From Mollicutes bacterium (GTDB taxonomy: Bacteria > Bacillota_I > Bacilli_A > RF39 > UBA660): a stretch of 16,619 nt of DNA. The stretch covers positions 1 through 16,619 of the forward strand of contig SFOJ01000018.1 of NCBI GenBank assembly GCA_004552445.1. Direction: 5' to 3'. The notes beneath the pieces are model-generated. The model did no database searches. It was not told the origin of the DNA and saw only the letters and a list, made by a program, of their open reading frames with translations. Of this stretch, positions 1 through 7,010 are shown piece after piece. How positions within the stretch are numbered: position 1 is the first letter of the stretch; each line of letters opens with the position of its first letter. Both the position numbers and the translations under genes were made by a program.

Positions 1-623
1 GGATTTTCTATTGTTAAAAATATTAAATATGTTATAAATAGTAGTATTGTTGTTACTATATTTAATTGATATTTAATTTCTAAAAATGATACTATTGTTA
101 AAATGATAAGTGCTACATAAATATAATTTGCTTTTATTGTATTAATTATTTTATTACTTAATACTGTTCTTATATATAAAACAGAAAGCATACATGTAAT
201 TAAAACTTTTAAAAAGTTAATAGCATTTCCAGTTAAAATTATTCTATTTGTGTATGTGATATTTAGTGGTAGCATTATTATTGCTACTGAAGATGTTACT
301 GTTAAAAGAGCATACAATATCATTATTTTTTTATTATATTCATCATCTTTTTTACTTAATAAAAATGTATAAACGCTAAAGATTGATGACCAACATATAA
401 TGAATATTAAATATAATTTGGTATATATTTCTAATATTATATTATTTATAGCTGTTGTACTTAAAAAGTACATTACGAGTTCTAAGATATAACCCACTAA
501 TAAACTTAATGTTAATATAAAATATGTACTATTAGATAGTAAGTTATTTTGTTTTTTTATTTTAAAAACTAATATTAAAAGTAATGTAAACATTATACCT
601 GTTATTATATATATTGTATTCAT
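1..623 (-). CDS. Polytopic membrane protein, N-terminal part (possible sensor histidine kinase), truncated by the window edge
   Basis: The frame is open from an ATG at 623 to the left edge (207 codons plus two bases), so only the N-terminus is seen. It has about seven hydrophobic segments (residues ~3-21, 33-54, 66-89, 100-120, 134-152, 167-182, 188-205) with short polar loops; the loop at 90-99 is charged. There is no signal peptide or lipobox. A GAGG Shine-Dalgarno lies six bases before the ATG, and an extended -10 (645-653) precedes it. The last visible residues are TIEN followed by CC, which must encode Pro. From memory, an ENP(D) ending to a multi-helix membrane domain occurs in sensor histidine kinases of low-GC gut bacteria, where the kinase domain follows. 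That assignment is inference; a transporter or other membrane protein is possible. The CDS itself is well supported. Confidence 0.75.
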   Translation of the reverse strand, partial: MNTIYIITGIMFTLLLILVFKIKKQNNLLSNSTYFILTLSLLVGYILELVMYFLSTTAINNIILEIYTKLYLIFIICWSSIFSVYTFLLSKKDDEYNKKIMILYALLTVTSSVAIIMLPLNITYTNRIILTGNAINFLKVLITCMLSVLYIRTVLSNKIINTIKANYIYVALIILTIVSFLEIKYQLNIVTTILLFITYLIFLTIEN

Positions 624-644
624 ATTTAACCTCTATTCTAGTTA

Positions 645-653
645 ATTATATCA
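645..653 (-). promoter_or_regulatory. Extended -10 promoter for the left-edge membrane protein
   Basis: The minus strand reads TGATATAAT, a TGn extension joined to a perfect -10 box, about 22 bases upstream of the ATG at 623. It starts only eight bases after the T-tract of the terminator of the preceding lipoprotein gene. No convincing -35 is visible, which is usual for extended -10 promoters. Confidence 0.6.
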
Positions 654-661
654 TAATAAGT

Positions 662-693
662 AAAAAAGATATAGAAGTATATCTATATCTTTT
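662..693 (-). terminator. Intrinsic terminator of the small lipoprotein gene
   Basis: A perfect 12-bp inverted repeat (664-675 with 682-693, loop of 6) is followed on the minus strand by six T. The stem is AT-rich. It includes part of the lipoprotein stop codon (692-694). Confidence 0.7.
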
Positions 694-1195
694 ATGGCAT
701 TGGTGCAACTTCAGGAGTTTCCGTTCTATTTTCTCTTTCCTCTCTATTGTTAGATTTATCACACTTAATATCTTTGTAATAATCAACATCATTTGCTGTA
801 GTTTTATCAACAATATTATAAGTTTCACTATTTAGTTTTAAAGCATCATTTTCAACTACATAATTATTTGTTGTTTTAGTTGAATCTTTTTTACACATAT
901 TTTCATCATAAGCTTTATCAATAATAACTTCTATTGAATTATCATTTACTGAGTATGTGCCACTAGAAACTTCACATGAATAATCGCATTTAGCAAAGAA
1001 TAAAGTTCCATCTTTTCTTAATAATAGTTCTTTCTTTATATTTCCATTTTGATACATATAATATGTATCTTCTTTTAGATAAGTTTTGTTTTTGTCATTA
1101 TTACCACTATTACCGTTATTGTTATTTGTGTTTTTGTTATTGCATCCTGATAAAAGTAAAATCATTATTAATAAAATACTTATATTTCTTTTCAT
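692..1195 (-). CDS. Small secreted lipoprotein of unknown function
   Basis: A 167-residue protein with a classical lipoprotein signal peptide: MKRN, a hydrophobic run, then the lipobox LLSGC with the lipidated Cys at about residue 18. An Asn/Gly/Lys-rich linker (~19-38) follows, then a polar domain of ~110 residues with several Cys (the CDYSC segment, MCKK, IKC) that could form disulfides outside the membrane. The end is charged and Pro-rich. It should be anchored to the outer face of the membrane after Lgt/LspA processing. AGGTGAT just before the ATG is the ribosome site. It has its own extended -10 promoter and terminator, so it is probably monocistronic. I do not recognise the mature domain. 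Segments such as YMYQNGNIKKELLLRKDG suggest a small beta-rich fold, but no function is assigned. Confidence 0.85.
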   Translation of the reverse strand: MKRNISILLIMILLLSGCNNKNTNNNNGNSGNNDKNKTYLKEDTYYMYQNGNIKKELLLRKDGTLFFAKCDYSCEVSSGTYSVNDNSIEVIIDKAYDENMCKKDSTKTTNNYVVENDALKLNSETYNIVDKTTANDVDYYKDIKCDKSNNREERENRTETPEVAPMP

Positions 1196-1212
1196 ATCAT
1201 CACCTATTATAA

Positions 1213-1221
1213 ATTATATCA
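1213..1221 (-). promoter_or_regulatory. Extended -10 promoter for the lipoprotein gene
   Basis: The minus strand reads TGATATAAT, beginning within the last T of the parC terminator tract and ending 17 bases before the ATG at 1195. A second TATAAT-like hexamer follows. The nonamer is identical to those before ftsA and the left-edge gene. Confidence 0.6.
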
Positions 1222-1245
1222 AAAAGAATTCCAAAAAGGAATTCT
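1221..1245 (-). terminator. Intrinsic terminator of the parE-parC operon
   Basis: An 8-bp stem (1225-1232 with 1238-1245) closes a five-base loop and is followed on the minus strand by TTTTT. The parC TAG stop (1244-1246) is part of the stem base. Confidence 0.75.
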
Positions 1246-3802
1246 ATATTTTAAACTCTTCGAAAAAATCACTCATTGTTAATTGACTTTTAGTTTCTTT
1301 CTTTTCTTGTTTTACTTCTTCAGTCTTTTTTTCTTCATGTTTTTCTTCTTTTGGTTCATTGATCTCTTCGTTATTTATTTTTATTTCTTTTAGTTTAGTA
1401 ACTACGAATATATCTTCTATATTCTTTTTAGTTATTGTGCTTCCTACACTTTGTTTGTCCATTATATTTATATCACTTGATTTCATGTAGCCTATGTCTC
1501 CATCAAGTATTCCAAATATAGTTTTAGAACTTGTATTGAATCCTTTAAATAAGTTATATGTTTTAGTTTTTGGACTCTTTATGATAGATGAACCTTTTTT
1601 AGCTCTTGTTGTTTTTGGTATTTCATCTATTTTCACTCTCTTAGCAGTATTTCTATCTGTAAATAATGTTACATATTCTTTTGAATTACTTACTACGAAT
1701 GCACTAATTACTTCGTCTTTATTATTTAAGTTAATAGATTTAACTCCACTAGTTCTAAGACCTACTACTGGTATTTCATTTGTATTATATTTTAACGCAT
1801 TACCTTCTTTAGTTATTACAAGTGTTTCTTCCCCATCATTTTTATTTATAGATATTAATTCATCATTATCTTTTAGTTTGAACATTGTGATTGGTTTTGT
1901 ATATCTTGATACTTCAAAATCTTTAAGAAGCATTCTTTTTACCATTCCAAGTTTAGTAAATGCTGTAATAATTGTATCATCAAATTTAGCTACTCCAATA
2001 GATTTAACTATCTTTTCTCCATCACTTACTTTAATGTAATTCGAAATATGACTACCAACATCTTTATATTTAGCTTCTTGTATTTCTCTTACTGGTAAGA
2101 ATAGGTAGTTACCTAAGTTTGTAAATAATAATACAGTATCTATGTTATTAATCTTATAGAAACCTTCAATGTAATCATTTTCTCTTACACCTGGATACTC
2201 ATTATTAGTCATGTTATATGATTTTAATGATACTTTCTTAACATATCCATTATTTGAAATACAAACTATAAAGTCTTCTTTACTAATCATATCTAGAGTA
2301 TCTATTTTAATTTCACTTACTTCATCTTTAATAGTTGTACGTCTAGAATCAGCAAATTCTTTCTTAATGCTTCTTAGTTTATCTTTAATAACACCCATTA
2401 ATTTTTCTTCACTAGCAAGTATTTCTCTAAAGTAAGCTATTTCTTTTGTAAGAGCGTCAAATTCATTTTTAAGTTCTGTTACATCAGTGTTAGTTAATTT
2501 ATAAAGTTGCATCATTACGATAGCTTCTGCTTGTGCTTTAGTGAATTCATACTCATGCATTAAGTTTTCTATAGCATCTGTTTTATTTTTACTTTTACGA
2601 ATAGTTTTAATTACTTCATCTAATATATCTAATGCTTTTATAAAACCTTCGATAATGTGTATTTTCTTTAAGTCTACATCTAAATCAAATTTAGTTCTTT
2701 TAGTTACTACTTCTTTATTATGTGCAATAAACGCGTCTAGCATTTCTAAGATACCAAGTGTTTTAGGAGTTTTATTTACTATAGCTACCATATTAAATGT
2801 ATAGTTAGTTTGTAAGTCAGTATTCTTTAGTAAATAATTTATAATTAAATCTTTGTTAGCATCTTTTTTTAAATCTATTACGATTCTTAGTTCATCATTT
2901 TTATCAGATTCATCACGTACTTCAACTATACCATCTATTTTTTTGTCAAGTCTTATTTCTTCAATCTTACGAATTATATTACATTTTAATGTATCATATG
3001 GTATTTCTGTTATTACTATTTGATCTTTTCCTTTTACAGTTTCGAATGAGTATCTTGCTTTTACTACTACTTTTCCTTTTCCTGTTGTATATGCTTTTAT
3101 AAGAGCGTCTTTTCCTTCAACTATACCGCCTGTTGGGAAATCTGGTCCTTTTACTATATCCATAATAGTATCAAGTCTACAGTTTGGACTATCTATTCTT
3201 TTAATAGTAGCATCTATTACTTCTCCTAGATTATGTGGTGGAATATTTGTAGCATAACCAGCACTAATTCCAGTTGAACCATTTACTAAAAGATTTGGAA
3301 AGTATGCAGGAAGTACTGTTGGTTCATAACTATAATCATCAAAAGTAAGAGCCATTTCTACTGAATCTTTTTCTATGTCTTCTAAAAGTATATTACTTAT
3401 TTTAGCTAATTTTGCTTCAGTATAACGCATTGCGGCTGGTCCATCACCATCTATAGAACCATTGTTTCCTTGCATATCTACAAGTATTACTCTTTGTTTC
3501 CATTTTTGGCTAAGTCTTACCATCGCATCATATACTGATGTATCTCCATGTGGATGATAGTTACCTATAACATTACCTACTGTTTTTGCTGATTTTCTTG
3601 TTTCTTTATCATAAGTGTTTTTGTCTTTGTACATTGAATATAGTATTCTTCTTTGTACTGGTTTTAGTCCATCACGAACATCTGGAAGGGCTCTATCTTG
3701 AATTATATATTTTGCATATCTACCAAAACGTTCTCCCATTATTTCTTCAAGGGCAAAGTCATTAATCTTTTCTATAATTGTTGTTTCTTTTTCTTTAGCC
3801 AT
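1244..3802 (-). CDS. parC: DNA topoisomerase IV subunit A
   Basis: ParC cuts and passes DNA duplexes with ParE, decatenating sister chromosomes. The 852-residue protein has the type IIA cleavage core: the quinolone-pocket segment HPHGDTSVYDAMVRL (83-97), then MRYTEAKL with catalytic Tyr127 next to Arg126. GNNGSIDGDGPAAMRYTEAKL and NLLVNGSTGISAGYAT are ParC-type rather than GyrA-type, and I see no GyrA box (QRRGGKG). The C-terminal half has blade-like repeats of a beta-pinwheel. Quinolone-determining positions carry Thr88 and Asp92, where S. aureus GrlA has Ser80 and Glu84. Beyond the pinwheel is a Lys/Glu-rich, presumably disordered tail (~810-838), then QLTMSDFF (840-847), which resembles a clamp-binding peptide. 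The ATG overlaps the parE stop by one base (TAATG), with an AAAGGGGG ribosome site inside parE, so the pair is translationally coupled. GyrA is the alternative but fits less well. Confidence 0.95.
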   Translation of the reverse strand: MAKEKETTIIEKINDFALEEIMGERFGRYAKYIIQDRALPDVRDGLKPVQRRILYSMYKDKNTYDKETRKSAKTVGNVIGNYHPHGDTSVYDAMVRLSQKWKQRVILVDMQGNNGSIDGDGPAAMRYTEAKLAKISNILLEDIEKDSVEMALTFDDYSYEPTVLPAYFPNLLVNGSTGISAGYATNIPPHNLGEVIDATIKRIDSPNCRLDTIMDIVKGPDFPTGGIVEGKDALIKAYTTGKGKVVVKARYSFETVKGKDQIVITEIPYDTLKCNIIRKIEEIRLDKKIDGIVEVRDESDKNDELRIVIDLKKDANKDLIINYLLKNTDLQTNYTFNMVAIVNKTPKTLGILEMLDAFIAHNKEVVTKRTKFDLDVDLKKIHIIEGFIKALDILDEVIKTIRKSKNKTDAIENLMHEYEFTKAQAEAIVMMQLYKLTNTDVTELKNEFDALTKEIAYFREILASEEKLMGVIKDKLRSIKKEFADSRRTTIKDEVSEIKIDTLDMISKEDFIVCISNNGYVKKVSLKSYNMTNNEYPGVRENDYIEGFYKINNIDTVLLFTNLGNYLFLPVREIQEAKYKDVGSHISNYIKVSDGEKIVKSIGVAKFDDTIITAFTKLGMVKRMLLKDFEVSRYTKPITMFKLKDNDELISINKNDGEETLVITKEGNALKYNTNEIPVVGLRTSGVKSINLNNKDEVISAFVVSNSKEYVTLFTDRNTAKRVKIDEIPKTTRAKKGSSIIKSPKTKTYNLFKGFNTSSKTIFGILDGDIGYMKSSDINIMDKQSVGSTITKKNIEDIFVVTKLKEIKINNEEINEPKEEKHEEKKTEEVKQEKKETKSQLTMSDFFEEFKI

Positions 3803-5709
3803 TATTTACCCCCTTTATAATCATCTTCAAGTGTGAATTCTACATTTTCTTCTATCCATTCTTTACGTACTTCTGAGTCATCTCCCATAAGAACTCCTAC
3901 TCTTTTTTCAGCTAGTGCTTTATCGTCTATTTTGATTTTAACTAATGTACGAGAAGAAGGATCCATTGTTGTTTCCCATAATTGGTCCGCATTCATTTCA
4001 CCAAGTCCCTTATATCTTTGAATTGTGTATTTTCCTTTAAATGTGTCTTTGAATTCATTTAATTCTTCGTTAGTGTTTATATATTTTTTATCTTTACCAT
4101 ATTTAACTAAGTATAGAGGTGGTACTGCTATATAAAGCATTCCATGTTCTATTAAATCTCTCATCCATCTATAGAAGAATGTTAAAAGCAATGTTTGAAT
4201 GTGAGCTCCATCATCATCAGCATCGGTCATTATTATGACTTTTCCATAGTTTGATTCAGTATAATCAAATTCTGCTCCTACTCCTGCTCCTATAGCATGA
4301 ACTATTGTATTTATTTCTTCATTCTTGAAAAGATCTGCTACTGTAGATTTTTCACAGTTAATTATTTTTCCTCTTAATGGTAGTATAGCTTGATAACGTT
4401 TATCACGACCACTTTTTGCTGTTCCACCGGCGCTGTTTCCTTCAACTATAAATAGTTCATTTTTGCTATATTCTTTACTTTGAGCAGGTGTAAGTTTACC
4501 AAGTAATACTTTTTCACGACCACTCTTGCCTTTTCCCGCTCTTGCTTCAGCTCTTGCTTTTCTTGCTGCTTCACGAGCTAATTTACTTTTTAAGGCTTTA
4601 TCCATTATAGCAGTAGCTGCTTCTTTATTTTCTTCTAAATAGTAAGCTAATTTTTCATATACTATACTTTCTACTACTGTTCTGGCTTGAGGAGTTCCTA
4701 GTTTACCTTTTGTTTGTCCTTCAAATTGTAATAGATTTTCTGGTATTTTTAAACTTATTATTGCTGTTAAACCTTCACGTGTATCTGTTCCATCAAGACC
4801 ATCTTTACTCTTAAGCAAATTATTACTTTTTATATATTCATTAAATACTTTTGTAAGTGCTGTTTTGTATCCTACTTCATGACTACCACCATCAACTGTT
4901 TTAACATTATTAACAAAAGACATTATATTTTCGTTATATGTGTTTGTGTACTGCATAGCAATATCTACTTCGATACCATTTTTTTCTCCACTAAAACTTA
5001 TTGTTTTATGAAGTGGTTCTTTTCCTTCATTTACATATTCTACGAATGATACAAGTCCATTATCATAACTAAATACACTATGTTTATCATCTTCTTCGTC
5101 AATAACTTCCATAGTTAGTCCATTTATAAGGAAAGCACTTTCTTGCATTCTTTCGCATATAGTTGTATAACTAAATCTGGCATTTCCAAATATTTCTTCA
5201 TCTGGATAGAACTCAACAGTGGTACCAGTTTGTTTAGATGTGCCAATAGTTTTAAGTTCTTTATCTAAATGTCCACCATTTTTAAATGATATTTCACTTA
5301 TTTTACCTTCTCTATATATAGTTACTTTCATCCATTTAGATAAAGCATTAACTACAGAAGAACCTACTCCATGAAGACCACCAGATACTTTGTAACCATC
5401 TGTTTCGAATTTACCACCTGCATGTAATACGGTATAAATTACTTCTGGAGTTGATTTACCTGATGAGTGTTTTCCAATAGGCACTCCACGTCCTTCATCA
5501 CTAACTCTAACGCTTCCTGCTTTAGTTAGTGTTACTGTTATTTTTTTACCATAACCATTGATAGCTTCATCTATTGAGTTATCAACAATTTCCCATACTA
5601 AATGATGAAGTCCTCGCTTATCAGTACTACCTATATACATACCAGGTCTTTTTCGTACAGCTTCAAGACCTTCTAATATCTTAATTGATTTTTCATTATA
5701 TTCTGCCAT
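3802..5709 (-). CDS. parE: DNA topoisomerase IV subunit B (ATPase)
   Basis: This is the ATP-driven clamp of topoisomerase IV, partner of ParC. Starting at ATG 5709 it has 635 residues. The GHKL ATPase comes first: EIVDNSIDE with the Mg-binding Asn44, DEGRGVPI, and the lid GGLHGVGSSVVNALS. The transducer domain follows, then TOPRIM with EGNSAGG (~423-429) and TDADDDGAH (catalytic Asp498/Asp500), then the ending IQRYKGLGEMN. YKVSGGLHGVG and the length favour ParE over GyrB. The start is slightly ambiguous: an in-frame GTG at 5715 has GGAG five bases upstream, but ATG 5709 has AGGTGAT and matches the usual N-terminus (MAEYNEKS...LEGLEAVRKRPGMYIG). It is transcribed from its own promoter (5732-5760), which is embedded in the previous gene's terminator. 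Confidence 0.95.
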   Translation of the reverse strand: MAEYNEKSIKILEGLEAVRKRPGMYIGSTDKRGLHHLVWEIVDNSIDEAINGYGKKITVTLTKAGSVRVSDEGRGVPIGKHSSGKSTPEVIYTVLHAGGKFETDGYKVSGGLHGVGSSVVNALSKWMKVTIYREGKISEISFKNGGHLDKELKTIGTSKQTGTTVEFYPDEEIFGNARFSYTTICERMQESAFLINGLTMEVIDEEDDKHSVFSYDNGLVSFVEYVNEGKEPLHKTISFSGEKNGIEVDIAMQYTNTYNENIMSFVNNVKTVDGGSHEVGYKTALTKVFNEYIKSNNLLKSKDGLDGTDTREGLTAIISLKIPENLLQFEGQTKGKLGTPQARTVVESIVYEKLAYYLEENKEAATAIMDKALKSKLAREAARKARAEARAGKGKSGREKVLLGKLTPAQSKEYSKNELFIVEGNSAGGTAKSGRDKRYQAILPLRGKIINCEKSTVADLFKNEEINTIVHAIGAGVGAEFDYTESNYGKVIIMTDADDDGAHIQTLLLTFFYRWMRDLIEHGMLYIAVPPLYLVKYGKDKKYINTNEELNEFKDTFKGKYTIQRYKGLGEMNADQLWETTMDPSSRTLVKIKIDDKALAEKRVGVLMGDDSEVRKEWIEENVEFTLEDDYKGGK

Positions 5710-5731
5710 AATCACCTAATCTCCATAACAT

Positions 5732-5760
5732 ATTATACAAAAAAAAATATAAAGTGTAAA
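5732..5760 (-). promoter_or_regulatory. Promoter of parE-parC, overlapping a terminator hairpin
   Basis: On the minus strand TTTACA (5755-5760), a 17-bp spacer and a perfect TATAAT (5732-5737) form a strong housekeeping-type promoter. The -35 box is the inner part of the second arm of the terminator stem, and the T9 tract lies in the spacer. The predicted leader before the parE ATG is only about 20 nucleotides. Confidence 0.75.
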
Positions 5761-5779
5761 CTTTTACTTTACACTTTAT
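5739..5779 (-). terminator. Intrinsic terminator after the DUF5684-like gene
   Basis: A perfect 12-bp inverted repeat (5749-5760 with 5768-5779, seven-base loop) is followed on the minus strand by A and nine T. It lies 90 bases after the stop of the upstream gene and overlaps the parE -35 box. The dyad could also be a protein-binding operator. Confidence 0.75.
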
Positions 5780-5868
5780 TTTACTAGCATCTAGTTATAT
5801 TAAACATACCATTGAACTTTTAAATTTATTGCTATTTTGTTTTTTTTAACTACTAAGTAATAAATATT

Positions 5869-6597
5869 TTATAATTCTATGTATTCTATATCATCTTTTT
5901 TATCAAGTTCTGACGTAAACTTACTTGGTTGTTTTTTTTCTTCTTCCTCTTCTTCTTTAATTTGTTCTGGTGGTGAAACTTGTTCTATTGGTTTAAACAT
6001 ATCTTCTTGTGGTGTTGCTTGTTTTAATTTTTCCATACCTAAAATATCTATTTTAGCTGCTTTATATGGAGCAACTTCTTCCATCATTTCTATATTTGAC
6101 TTAAATATTGAATCAACTTGAGGTTTTTCTTCAATTGGTGCACTATTTTCTGCTTTTATTTCTTCTTGTGTCATTAGATTTATACTTTCACCTTTTGCGT
6201 TATCAAGAGCTTTAAAATATTCTTCATCATTTAATTTATATTGTTTGTTTCCTAATGCTAATATTGGATAAAAAATTATTGGTAATACTGCTAATCCAAT
6301 TTTAAAAATTTTTGAAGTATTAAATGCTGTACCTAACCTATAAAATAATATTGATAACACTACTACATTAACTACTGGTACAAAAAATAAAATACCTAAA
6401 AATGTTGATGTTTCAGTTATTTCTAATAAAGTAAATAAATTTAGTACAGGATAGTATGCTGTTGATGGTTTCTTTGATGCTTTTTTAAATATTTTATTAC
6501 CTCCAACCATTACTAATATAGACCTAGTAAATGTTAAACATAAAAGTATTATGCAGATTGTAGCGAAAGTATTTACTGCTGAGGTTTCAACTACCAT
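5869..6597 (-). CDS. DUF5684-like membrane protein with an acidic cytoplasmic tail
   Basis: The start is set by a perfect GGAGG seven bases before ATG 6597, giving 242 residues; an upstream in-frame ATG at 6618 would place that site inside the gene. The N-terminal ~115 residues hold about four hydrophobic segments. Their pattern (YYPVLNLFTLLEI, LFFVPVVNVVVLSILFYRLGTAF, IFYPILALG) matches the DUF5684 family of small membrane proteins of unknown role. After NKQYKL comes a ~120-residue hydrophilic tail rich in Glu, Gln and Pro, with a six-Glu run and the ending DDIEYIEL, probably disordered and cytoplasmic. It is a single gene with its own promoter (6624-6652), divergent from the tRNA unit. The family name is from pattern memory; no biochemical function can be assigned. 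Such tails often recruit partners, but nothing here identifies one. Confidence 0.8.
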   Translation of the reverse strand: MVVETSAVNTFATICIILLCLTFTRSILVMVGGNKIFKKASKKPSTAYYPVLNLFTLLEITETSTFLGILFFVPVVNVVVLSILFYRLGTAFNTSKIFKIGLAVLPIIFYPILALGNKQYKLNDEEYFKALDNAKGESINLMTQEEIKAENSAPIEEKPQVDSIFKSNIEMMEEVAPYKAAKIDILGMEKLKQATPQEDMFKPIEQVSPPEQIKEEEEEEKKQPSKFTSELDKKDDIEYIEL

Positions 6598-6623
6598 AAT
6601 TTTTCCTCCTATTTTCATATATA

Positions 6624-6652
6624 ATGATACAATAATTAATGTTTTTTTGCAA
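6624..6652 (-). promoter_or_regulatory. Promoter of the DUF5684-like gene
   Basis: The minus strand has TTGCAA (6647-6652), a 17-bp spacer and TATCAT (6624-6629), 27 bases before the chosen ATG at 6597. It diverges from the tRNA promoter about 50 bases away. Confidence 0.6.
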
Positions 6653-6700
6653 TAATTAATAGATTTTAGATAAATTATTGATAAATTTGTAAAAAAAGTG

Positions 6701-6729
6701 TTGCATTATTGTAAAAAATACTGTATTAT
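6701..6729 (+). promoter_or_regulatory. Promoter of the tRNA-Ile/tRNA-Glu unit
   Basis: TTGCAT (6701-6706), a 17-bp spacer and TATTAT (6724-6729), 31 bases before the first tRNA. The implied 5' leader is about 24 nucleotides and would be removed by RNase P. Confidence 0.65.
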
Positions 6730-6759
6730 TAAGTAGTCAGCCGATTAAGTGGCGAAAAG

Positions 6760-6836
6760 GGGCCTGTAGCTCAGCTGGTTAGAGCGTTCGTCTGATAAGC
6801 GAAAGGTCGATGGTTCAAGTCCATTCAGGCCCACCA
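6760..6836 (+). tRNA. tRNA-Ile (anticodon GAT)
   Basis: A 77-base cloverleaf: acceptor GGGCCTG pairs with CAGGCCC (6826-6832), followed by discriminator A and an encoded CCA. The D-arm is GCTC...GAGC. The anticodon stem TTCGT/GCGAA encloses loop CTGATAA, with GAT at 6794-6796. The T-arm contains GTTCAAGTC. It decodes AUC/AUU. It is separated from the next tRNA by only 10 bases, so the two are cotranscribed. Confidence 0.97.
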
Positions 6837-6846
6837 TATATTAAAT

Positions 6847-6922
6847 GGCCCGTTGGTGAAACGGTTAACACACACGCCTTTCACGCGTGCATTTATGGGT
6901 TCAAATCCCGTACGGGTCACCA
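6847..6922 (+). tRNA. tRNA-Glu (anticodon TTC)
   Basis: A 76-base cloverleaf: acceptor GGCCCGT pairs with ACGGGTC (6912-6918, one G-U), then discriminator A and encoded CCA. The anticodon stem CACGC/GCGTG encloses CTTTCAC, with TTC at 6880-6882. The T-loop is TTCAAAT. It decodes GAA/GAG and closely resembles Bacillus tRNA-Glu. Confidence 0.97.
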
Positions 6923-6932
6923 TTTGAATATT

Positions 6933-6956
6933 AGTTCTCGAGTGAGAACTTTTTTT
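6933..6956 (+). terminator. Intrinsic terminator of the tRNA unit
   Basis: A 7-bp stem AGTTCTC/GAGAACT (6933-6939 with 6944-6950) with tetraloop GAGT is followed by a run of seven T (6950-6956). It faces the hisS terminator, so transcription converges here. Confidence 0.85.
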
Positions 6957-6983
6957 ATTCTATTTTAGTGTTCTATATAATAA

Positions 6984-7010
6984 AAAGGAAATGTTTTTTA
7001 CATTTCCTTT
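6984..7010 (-). terminator. Intrinsic terminator of the hisS operon
   Basis: An 11-bp stem (6984-6994 with 7000-7010, loop of five) contains the hisS TAA stop (6998-7000) at the loop boundary. It is followed on the minus strand by a T-rich tail. It ends the six-gene operon just before the convergent tRNA terminator. Confidence 0.75.

Noticed and set aside
1494..2039. Long open frame on the plus strand opposite parC.
   Set aside because: It is a shadow of a highly conserved gene, rich in Ser/Leu/Ile as expected from complementing AT-rich coding sequence, with no ribosome site or known domain. The same applies to the other plus-strand frames opposite coding genes.
6598..6618. Longer start (ATG 6618) for the DUF5684-like protein.
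   Set aside because: A perfect GGAGG lies inside the extension, seven bases before ATG 6597.
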